From assembly GCA_009914575.1 (NCBI GenBank), contig WNEB01000058.1, positions 1 to 8,395 on the forward strand: 8,395 bases of DNA, in the 5' to 3' direction. Within the stretch, counting starts at the first letter, position 1; each line of letters starts with the position of its first letter. The notes under the pieces are model-generated. The model did not search any database. It was not told the DNA's origin and saw nothing but the letters and a program-made list of their open reading frames with translations. The position numbers were made by a program, and so were the translations under genes. Positions 1 through 4,707 of the stretch are shown here, in pieces. The DNA is from Burkholderia gladioli (GTDB taxonomy: Bacteria; Pseudomonadota; Gammaproteobacteria; Burkholderiales; Burkholderiaceae).

Positions 1-1
1 C

Positions 2-121
2 AGCGTCGTCGAAGGCATCAACAACACCATCAAGGTCCTCAAGCGTCGGGCTTATGGGTACCGCGACGAGGAATACTTCTTCCTCAAAATCCGCGCCGCG
101 TTCCCCGGTAATCCTCGATGA
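2..121 (+). mobile_element. 3' end of an ISL3-family transposase gene (partial, cut by window start)
   Basis: Reading from base 2 gives 39 codons and a TGA at 119-121. The segment contains VEGINNTIKVLKRRAYGYR followed by an aromatic-rich stretch (EEYFFLKIR), which is the C-terminal signature of ISL3-family DDE transposases. The glutamate of the VEG motif is expected to be the last acidic residue of the catalytic triad. The family moves DNA by cut-and-paste or copy mechanisms and usually makes 8-bp target duplications. Only the C-terminus is visible, so whether the transposase is intact cannot be judged. The reading frame points towards thrS, whose start lies only 78 bases past the stop. The right end of the element must therefore fall between about 121 and 190. 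Family assignment is by motif memory and is fairly firm; the named element is unknown. Confidence 0.85.
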
Positions 122-199
122 ACCTTTTTTTTGCCGTTTATTTTGCTGTTTCCCAACGCATTGTCCGCCGAGTTTCGTCGGCATCACGGAGGTTGCCCC
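122..199 (+). promoter_or_regulatory. thrS leader region with hairpin and ribosome-binding site
   Basis: This is the whole gap between the transposase stop and the thrS start. It holds a run of eight T at 125-132, a T-rich stretch to about 151, and a small hairpin GCCGA (167-171) / TCGGC (178-182) with a six-base loop GTTTCG. The hairpin lies five bases before the Shine-Dalgarno sequence GGAGG (188-192), which is seven bases from the ATG at 200. I could not find a convincing sigma-70 promoter here. A TATTTT at 139-144 could be a weak -10 box but has no good -35. The promoter of thrS may lie inside the insertion sequence or upstream of it. In E. coli, ThrRS represses its own translation by binding tRNA-like stem-loops in this same position, but this hairpin is much smaller. 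Confidence 0.5.
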
Positions 200-2107
200 A
201 TGGTTTCGATACGCTTGCCCGATGGCTCAGTTCGACAGTACGAGCATCCGGTGACAGTCGCCGAAGTGGCGGCGTCGATCGGAGCCGGTCTCGCCAAGGC
301 GGCGCTGGGCGGCAAGATCGACGGCGAGCTCGTGGATACATCCGCGCTGATCGAGCGCGACGTGTCGCTGGCGATCGTGACCGACAAGGACGCCGACGGT
401 CTCGACATCATCCGTCACTCGACGGCGCACTTGCTCGCCTACGCGGTGAAGGAGCTGTATCCGGAGGCGCAGGTGACGATCGGGCCGGTGATCGACAACG
501 GCTTCTACTACGATTTCGCGTACAGCCGGCCGTTTACGCCCGAGGATCTCGCGAAGATCGAAAAGCGCATGCAGGAACTCGCGAAGAAGGACGAGCCGGT
601 GTCGCGCCGTGTCGTCTCGCGCGAGGAAGCGGCCGAGTATTTCCGCGGCATCGGCGAGAAGTACAAGGCCGAGATCATCGAATCGATTCCGTCGAGCGAC
701 GATATCAAGCTGTATTCGCATGGCGGCTTCACCGACCTGTGCCGCGGCCCGCACGTGCCATCCACGGGCAAGCTGAAGGTGTTCAAGCTGATGAAGGTCG
801 CGGGCGCCTACTGGCGCGGCGATTCGAAGAACGAGCAGCTGCAGCGCATCTACGGCACGGCCTGGACGAAGAAGGAAGACCAGGAAGCCTATCTGCACAT
901 GCTGGAAGAGGCGGAAAAGCGCGATCACCGCAAGCTGGCCAAGCAACTCGACCTGTTCCATATGCAGGAAGAGTCGCCGGGCATGGTGTTCTGGCACCCG
1001 AAGGGCTGGACGCTGTGGCAGCAGGTCGAGCAGTACATTCGCGCTCGCCTCGGCGAGGCAGGCTATCTCGAGATCAAGACGCCGATGATCATGGACCGCT
1101 CGCTTTGGGAAGCGTCGGGCCACTGGCAGAATTATCGCGAGAACATGTTCACGACGGAGTCGGAAAAGCGCGACTACGCGATCAAGCCGATGAACTGTCC
1201 GGGCCATGTCCAGGTGTTCAATCACGGCCTGCGCTCGTATCGCGACCTGCCGCTGCGTTACGCGGAGTTCGGCTCGTGCCACCGCAACGAGGCCTCGGGC
1301 GCGCTGCACGGCCTGATGCGCGTGCGCGGCTTCGTGCAGGACGATGCACACATTTTCTGTACCGAGGATCAGCTGATCTCGGAATCGATCGCGTTCAATA
1401 CGCTCGCGATGAGCGTCTACCAGGATTTCGGGTTCGATCAGATCGCGATCAAGCTGTCGCTGCGCCCGGAGCAACGTGCCGGCACGGACGAAACCTGGGA
1501 TCGCGCCGAGCAGGGCCTGCGCGATGCGCTGACCGCCTGTGGCCTGGCGTGGGAAGAGCTGCCGGGCGAGGGCGCGTTCTACGGCCCGAAGATCGAATAC
1601 CACATCAAGGATGCACTCGGGCGTTCGTGGCAGTGCGGTACGTTGCAGCTCGACATGGTGCTGCCGGAGCGCCTGGGCGCCGAGTACGTGGCCGAGGACA
1701 ACAGCCGTCGCCGGCCGGTCATGTTGCACCGTGCGATCGTCGGTTCGATGGAGCGTTTCCTTGGAATTTTGATCGAACATCACGCGGGTGCCATGCCCGT
1801 CTGGCTGGCTCCGGTGCAGGCTGTTGTGATGAATATTGCGGAAAGTCAGGCCGATTATGTACGCACTTTGACCCAAACGTTGCAAAAACAAGGGGTTAGA
1901 GTTGAGGCCGATTTGCGTAACGAGAAGATTAGCTATAAAATACGGGAGCACACGCTTGAGAAGGTCCCCTACCTGCTGGTGGTAGGCGACAAAGAGCGTG
2001 AAGCACAAACGGTAGCCGTGCGTGCCCGTGGCGGCGTCGATCTGGGTGTCATGCCCGTCGAAGCCTTCGTTGAGCGCCTGCAGCAGGATCGTCAGGCATT
2101 CAAGTAA
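200..2107 (+). CDS. thrS: threonyl-tRNA synthetase (ThrRS)
   Basis: This 635-residue protein is a class II aminoacyl-tRNA synthetase that charges tRNA-Thr with threonine in the cytoplasm. Domain order is TGS (about 1-61), N2 editing domain (about 62-240), catalytic core (about 243-535) and anticodon-binding domain (about 536-635). The editing site residues that remove mischarged serine are visible: His73 and His77 in HSTAH, then Cys181 and His185 in CRGPH. The core zinc ligands are Cys333 (in PMNCPGH), His384 (in DDAHIF) and His510 (in MLHRAIVGS). The motif 2 arginine is Arg362 in CHRNE. All match E. coli ThrRS to within one position. The ATG at 200 was chosen because it follows GGAGG by seven bases and gives the usual N-terminus MVSIRLPDG; the frame is open further upstream but has no better start. 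Codon use becomes AT-richer over the last 120 codons or so, where an infC promoter probably lies. The gene is complete. Confidence 0.97.
   Translation: MVSIRLPDGSVRQYEHPVTVAEVAASIGAGLAKAALGGKIDGELVDTSALIERDVSLAIVTDKDADGLDIIRHSTAHLLAYAVKELYPEAQVTIGPVIDNGFYYDFAYSRPFTPEDLAKIEKRMQELAKKDEPVSRRVVSREEAAEYFRGIGEKYKAEIIESIPSSDDIKLYSHGGFTDLCRGPHVPSTGKLKVFKLMKVAGAYWRGDSKNEQLQRIYGTAWTKKEDQEAYLHMLEEAEKRDHRKLAKQLDLFHMQEESPGMVFWHPKGWTLWQQVEQYIRARLGEAGYLEIKTPMIMDRSLWEASGHWQNYRENMFTTESEKRDYAIKPMNCPGHVQVFNHGLRSYRDLPLRYAEFGSCHRNEASGALHGLMRVRGFVQDDAHIFCTEDQLISESIAFNTLAMSVYQDFGFDQIAIKLSLRPEQRAGTDETWDRAEQGLRDALTACGLAWEELPGEGAFYGPKIEYHIKDALGRSWQCGTLQLDMVLPERLGAEYVAEDNSRRRPVMLHRAIVGSMERFLGILIEHHAGAMPVWLAPVQAVVMNIAESQADYVRTLTQTLQKQGVRVEADLRNEKISYKIREHTLEKVPYLLVVGDKEREAQTVAVRARGGVDLGVMPVEAFVERLQQDRQAFK
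1913..1941 (+). promoter_or_regulatory. probable internal promoter for infC inside the 3' end of thrS
   Basis: TTGCGT (1913-1918) and TAAAAT (1936-1941) are separated by exactly 17 bases. The -10 matches consensus at five of six positions and the -35 at three of six. An overlapping choice is TATAAA at 1934-1939 with a 15-base spacer. The surrounding codons are unusual for this genome: AGA at 1898-1900, ATA at 1940-1942, and TTG, TTG, CAA, AAA in the stretch before. This suggests that non-coding constraint acts here. In E. coli the promoters of infC also lie within thrS. The site is about 215 bases upstream of the infC start. Prediction from sequence only. Confidence 0.5.
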
Positions 2108-2156
2108 GCCACCTAGCAGCGCGGCTCGTTTTTTTAATTTTTAGAGGAAACGTAAC
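2108..2156 (+). promoter_or_regulatory. thrS-infC spacer with T-rich run and infC ribosome-binding site
   Basis: The 49-base spacer contains seven T at 2129-2135, then AATTTTTAG, and a Shine-Dalgarno AGAGGA (2143-2148) placed eight bases before the ATC start of infC. No stable hairpin precedes the T-run, so I do not call it a terminator. A low-structure, U-rich segment before a ribosome-binding site often helps initiation, and could offset the weak ATC start. Confidence 0.5.
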
Positions 2157-2159
2157 ATC
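2157..2159 (+). promoter_or_regulatory. infC: non-canonical ATC start codon of infC
   Basis: The codon lies eight bases after AGAGGA and directly before GCT ACT GAT AAG. No ATG, GTG or TTG in the frame lies between the in-frame upstream region and the conserved RINGEI segment. A rare AUY or AUA start is the known basis for IF3 autogenous control in E. coli (AUU there). The same mechanism is inferred here. Confidence 0.85.
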
Positions 2160-2681
2160 GCTACTGATAAGTCGTCGCATCGCATCAACGGTGAAATCAA
2201 CGCGCCGGAAGTGCGTCTGGTCGGAGTCGATGGTGAGCCCATCGGTATCGTGAAACTCGCCGATGCCTTCCGCAAGTCGGAAGAGCTGGATGTTGATCTG
2301 GTGGAGATCGCGCCGCAGGCCGTTCCCCCCGTTTGCCGTCTGATGGATTACGGCAAGTTCAAGTACCAGGAGTCCAAGAAGCAGCACGAAGCGAAGCTGA
2401 AGCAAAAGGTCATCCAGGTCAAGGAAGTCAAATTCCGCCCGGGTACCGATGACGGTGATTACAACGTCAAGCTCCGCAATCTGGTGCGCTTCCTCGAGGA
2501 TGGCGACAAGACCAAGATCACGTTGCGTTTCCGTGGCCGCGAAATGGCTCACCAGGAAATCGGTATGCGCGTGCTCGAGCGCCTGCGTACCGATCTGGAC
2601 GAAGTCGGTCAGGTTGAGCAGATGCCGAAGATGGAAGGGCGCCAGATGATCATGGTGCTGGCTCCGAAGAAAAAGAAGTAA
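2157..2681 (+). CDS. infC: translation initiation factor IF3, with ATC start codon
   Basis: This 174-residue protein is IF3, which binds the 30S subunit, keeps it apart from 50S and checks start codon and initiator tRNA pairing. The N-terminal domain carries RINGEI (residues 9-14) and ends near [14 protein letters not shown] lysine-rich linker follows ([11 protein letters not shown]). The C-terminal domain contains [14 protein letters not shown] and [15 protein letters not shown], and the protein ends in KKKK. I place the start at ATC 2157-2159 because it follows AGAGGA by eight bases and begins the family N-terminus just before SSHRINGEI. The first in-frame GTG, at 2211, would delete that conserved RINGEI strand. 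IF3 genes typically use ATT, ATC or ATA, which lets IF3 repress its own translation by rejecting non-canonical starts. rpmI and rplT lie downstream, as in most bacteria. Confidence 0.95.
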   Translation: MATDKSSHRINGEINAPEVRLVGVDGEPIGIVKLADAFRKSEELDVDLVEIAPQAVPPVCRLMDYGKFKYQESKKQHEAKLKQKVIQVKEVKFRPGTDDGDYNVKLRNLVRFLEDGDKTKITLRFRGREMAHQEIGMRVLERLRTDLDEVGQVEQMPKMEGRQMIMVLAPKKKK

Positions 2682-2690
2682 AGCGCGAAT

Positions 2691-2709
2691 CGCCGTGCCC
2701 GGCACGGCG
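2691..2709 (+). promoter_or_regulatory. stem-loop 1 of the rpmI leader
   Basis: CGCCGTGC (2691-2698) pairs with GCACGGCG (2702-2709) across a CCG loop, eight perfect pairs. It begins nine bases after the infC stop. The following bases, GTTTGGC, are not a T-tract, so this is probably not a strong intrinsic terminator. It is the first of three successive hairpins in the 190-base gap before rpmI. Confidence 0.65.
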
Positions 2710-2725
2710 GTTTGGCACAGCGTTC

Positions 2726-2754
2726 GACGCGTGGCCTTATCGGGGCCGCGTGTC
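2726..2754 (+). promoter_or_regulatory. stem-loop 2 of the rpmI leader
   Basis: GACGCGTGGCC (2726-2736) pairs with GGCCGCGTGTC (2744-2754) across a seven-base loop TTATCGG. The stem is eleven pairs long with two G-U wobbles. The presence of wobble pairs, which keep pairing in RNA only on this strand, supports a role as plus-strand RNA structure. It is the central hairpin of the leader. Confidence 0.6.
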
Positions 2755-2761
2755 AGACACG

Positions 2762-2788
2762 ACGGCGCACGGGTAGTGTGTGCGCCGT
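2762..2788 (+). promoter_or_regulatory. stem-loop 3 of the rpmI leader
   Basis: ACGGCGCAC (2762-2770) pairs perfectly with GTGCGCCGT (2780-2788), nine pairs, around a nine-base loop GGGTAGTGT. No T-run follows. The G-rich loop could pair with C-rich sequence further down, for example around 2841-2850, to form a pseudoknot of the kind L20 recognises in E. coli. That last point is inference. Confidence 0.65.
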
Positions 2789-2846
2789 ACACAAGTGGAC
2801 TGGGTTTCAAAGGGCGGATCAGGGCGCAAGCCGGCCGCACACCCAC

Positions 2847-2866
2847 CTCCATCTAATAAACTGGAG
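2847..2866 (+). promoter_or_regulatory. rpmI ribosome-binding site with possible sequestering helix
   Basis: The Shine-Dalgarno GGAG (2863-2866) lies five bases before the rpmI ATG. CTCCA (2847-2851) can pair with TGGAG (2862-2866) over a ten-base AT-rich loop, hiding the site. Five base pairs are weak alone but could be stabilised by a repressor. In E. coli, L20 represses rpmI translation by binding the mRNA just upstream; the same is inferred here. Confidence 0.45.
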
Positions 2867-2871
2867 TAGTT

Positions 2872-3069
2872 ATGCCTAAGATGAAGACCAAGAAGAGTGC
2901 TGCAAAGCGCTTCGTGGTGCGTCCGGGCGGTACCGTCAAGCGCGGTCAAGCCTTCAAGCGTCACATCCTGACCAAGAAAACGACGAAGAACAAGCGCCAC
3001 CTGCGCGGCGCAACGGCAGTTCATGATTCCGATCTGAACTCCGTCCGCGCAATGCTGCCGTTCGCGTAA
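2872..3069 (+). CDS. rpmI: 50S ribosomal protein bL35
   Basis: This 65-residue, very basic protein is ribosomal protein bL35, a small component of the large subunit. The N-terminus [13 protein letters not shown] is the family signature, and the length matches the usual 64-66 residues. The middle carries more lysine and arginine ([18 protein letters not shown]), and the protein ends in MLPFA. The ATG at 2872 follows GGAG by five bases. rplT begins 29 bases after its stop, and the pair is normally cotranscribed. In E. coli, rpmI and rplT are translationally coupled and repressed together by L20. The long structured leader upstream suits that scheme. Confidence 0.97.
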
Positions 3070-3098
3070 CCCCTAACTGATACTCTAAGGAGAGAAAT

Positions 3099-3458
3099 AT
3101 GCCTCGAGTCAAACGTGGGGTAACCGCACGGGCCCGCCACAAGAAGATCATCAAATTGGCCAAGGGTTATCGCGGTCGTCGCAATAACGTCTATCGCATC
3201 GCCAAGCAGGCGGTGATGCGTGCTGGTCAGTACGCCTATCGTGACCGTCGTAACAAGAAGCGTGTGTTCCGCGCACTGTGGATCACGCGTATCAACGCGG
3301 CAGTCCGTCAGCACGACATGACCTACAGCGTGTTCATCAACGGCCTGAAGAAGGCTTCGATCGAACTCGACCGTAAGGTTCTGGCTGACATGGCGGTGTT
3401 CGACAAGGCTGCTTTTGCCGCAATCGTCAAGCAGGTGAAAGCCGCCGCCGCAGCCTAA
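3099..3458 (+). CDS. rplT: 50S ribosomal protein bL20
   Basis: This 119-residue basic protein is ribosomal protein bL20, needed early in assembly of the 50S subunit and bound to 23S rRNA. The N-terminus [19 protein letters not shown] and the segment [16 protein letters not shown] are diagnostic, forming the extended basic arm. The globular C-terminal half includes [15 protein letters not shown] and RINAAVRQH. The last residues are an alanine-rich tail (KAAAAA). The start ATG follows AAGGAGA (3087-3093) with five bases between, one of the strongest ribosome-binding sites in the window. In E. coli and Bacillus, bL20 is also an mRNA-binding repressor of its own operon. A strong terminator or attenuator lies 69-92 bases after the stop. 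Confidence 0.97.
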   Translation: MPRVKRGVTARARHKKIIKLAKGYRGRRNNVYRIAKQAVMRAGQYAYRDRRNKKRVFRALWITRINAAVRQHDMTYSVFINGLKKASIELDRKVLADMAVFDKAAFAAIVKQVKAAAAA

Positions 3459-3485
3459 TTGCGAAATTAGCACTGCGTGGTCAGT

Positions 3486-3518
3486 TGCAGCGATGCTCCG
3501 GTAGTTTCGGCCGCTGCA
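3486..3518 (+). promoter_or_regulatory. stem-loop upstream of the pheS terminator
   Basis: TGCAGCG (3486-3492) pairs with CGCTGCA (3512-3518), seven perfect pairs, around a 19-base loop. Loop bases GCTCCG (3495-3500) can instead pair with CGGGGC (3526-3531), and GAT (3492-3494) with ATC (3534-3536) if TC is bulged. That alternative would occupy the left arm of the terminator that follows. This is the layout of an attenuator, but the regulatory role is inferred. Confidence 0.45.
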
Positions 3519-3526
3519 GCGAAAAC

Positions 3527-3550
3527 GGGGCTCATCCGAGCCCCTTTTTT
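3527..3550 (+). terminator. intrinsic terminator (or attenuator) between rplT and pheS
   Basis: GGGGCTC (3527-3533) and GAGCCCC (3538-3544) form a perfect seven-pair stem with loop ATCC, followed at once by six T (3545-3550). This is the clearest rho-independent terminator in the window. It may simply end the infC-rpmI-rplT transcript, or act as an attenuator of pheST. E. coli pheST has a terminator here controlled by a phenylalanine-rich leader peptide; I see no such peptide, since the only ATG in the loop (3493) reads just ATG CTC CGG TAG. Confidence 0.85.
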
Positions 3551-3607
3551 GTTGGATCGAGCGATTCGCTCGCCGAGAACGATTTGACGTTGGAAATGAT
3601 GGGATCA

Positions 3608-4621
3608 ATGGATCTGGACCAGATTGTCGCCGACGCGAAACAGGCCTTCGAACAGGCCGCCGATATCACCACGCTCGAGAACGAGAAGGCACGCTTTCTC
3701 GGCAAATCGGGCGCGTTGACCGAGCTGCTCAAGGGGCTCGGCAAGCTCGATCCCGAAGCGCGCAAGACCGAAGGCGCGCGCATCAACATCGTGAAGCAGC
3801 AAGTGGAAGGCGCGCTGACCGCGCGACGCCAGGCGCTCGCTGACGCGCTTCTGAACCAGCGCCTCGCCTCCGAGGCCATCGACGTGACCCTGCCGGGTCG
3901 TGGCGCCGGTACCGGCAGCCTGCATCCGGTCATGCGCACCTGGGAGCGCGTCGAACAGATTTTCCGCTCGATCGGTTTCGACGTGGCCGACGGCCCCGAA
4001 ATCGAAACCGACTGGTACAACTTCACCTCGCTGAACAGCCCGGAAAACCATCCGGCGCGTTCGATGCAGGATACGTTCTACATCGACGGCAAGGATGCCG
4101 ACGGCCGTCAGCTGCTGCTTCGCACGCACACGAGCCCGATGCAGGTGCGCTATGCGCGCATGAACAAGCCGCCGATCAAGGTGATCGCGCCGGGCCGCAC
4201 GTATCGCGTCGACAGCGATGCGACGCACTCGCCGATGTTCAATCAGGTCGAAGGCCTGTGGATTGCCGAGGACGTCAGCTTCGCGGATCTGAAGGGCGTC
4301 TATACGGACTTCCTGAAGAAATTCTTCGAGCGCGACGATATCCTCGTGCGCTTCCGCCCGTCCTATTTTCCGTTTACGGAACCGTCGGCCGAGATCGACA
4401 TGATGTTCGAGCACGGCAAGAACGCCGGCAAGTGGCTCGAAATCTCGGGCTCCGGCCAGGTGCACCCGACGGTGATCCGCAACATGGGCTTCGATCCCGA
4501 GCGCTATATCGGCTTCGCGTTCGGCAGCGGTCTCGAACGTCTGACGATGCTGCGCTATGGCGTGCAGGATCTGCGTCTGTTCTTCGAGAACGACCTGCGC
4601 TTTTTGCGCCAGTTCGCGTAA
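3608..4621 (+). CDS. pheS: phenylalanyl-tRNA synthetase alpha subunit
   Basis: This 337-residue protein is the catalytic subunit of the heterotetrameric PheRS, which charges tRNA-Phe. An N-terminal coiled coil that contacts tRNA covers about residues 1-90. The class II catalytic domain follows, with the motif 2 region starting at [10 protein letters not shown] (residues 172-181) and PGRTYRVD shortly after. The motif 3 block [11 protein letters not shown] is at 302-312, inside the phenylalanine pocket. The frame is open well upstream, through the terminator. I chose ATG 3608 because [14 protein letters not shown] aligns with the usual family start, giving 337 aa. ATG codons at 3596 and 3599 are in frame and could be used instead. 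The ribosome-binding site is weak (GGGA at 3601-3604, close to the ATG). pheT follows after 86 bases. Confidence 0.96.
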   Translation: MDLDQIVADAKQAFEQAADITTLENEKARFLGKSGALTELLKGLGKLDPEARKTEGARINIVKQQVEGALTARRQALADALLNQRLASEAIDVTLPGRGAGTGSLHPVMRTWERVEQIFRSIGFDVADGPEIETDWYNFTSLNSPENHPARSMQDTFYIDGKDADGRQLLLRTHTSPMQVRYARMNKPPIKVIAPGRTYRVDSDATHSPMFNQVEGLWIAEDVSFADLKGVYTDFLKKFFERDDILVRFRPSYFPFTEPSAEIDMMFEHGKNAGKWLEISGSGQVHPTVIRNMGFDPERYIGFAFGSGLERLTMLRYGVQDLRLFFENDLRFLRQFA

Positions 4622-4633
4622 GCGCGTCATGCC

Positions 4634-4669
4634 GGTGCGCGCCCGCCTTCAAGCGGCGGGGCGCGCACC
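4634..4669 (+). promoter_or_regulatory. long GC-rich hairpin in the pheS-pheT gap
   Basis: GGTGCGCGCCCGCC (4634-4647) pairs with the 15 bases at 4655-4669 across loop TTCAAGC, fourteen pairs with one bulged G. It is very stable. No T-tract follows (TTGCGATCC), so it is unlikely to stop transcription between two genes whose products work in a fixed ratio. It may protect the upstream pheS mRNA from 3' exonucleases or allow partial termination. Confidence 0.6.
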
Positions 4670-4707
4670 TTGCGATCCGATCCAACCTGTTTCGAACGTA
4701 GACATCC

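Noticed and set aside
227..2008. A 593-codon open frame on the minus strand opposite thrS, and a similar one in another plus frame (118-1899)
   Set aside because: Both are shadows of the GC-rich thrS gene: composition is rich in Arg, Ala and His with no domain, and thrS has all its catalytic residues.
2108..2140. Terminator between thrS and infC based on the T-run at 2129-2135
   Set aside because: The bases before it form only a three-pair stem, so it does not meet the form of an intrinsic terminator.
3459..3526. A phenylalanine-rich leader peptide before the pheS terminator
   Set aside because: The only ATG frame there stops after three codons and no run of Phe codons is present.
3584..3607. 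TTGACG at 3584-3589 as a pheS promoter
   Set aside because: The -35 is good but at 16-18 bases downstream there is no -10 like hexamer, and the start of transcription would fall inside pheS.
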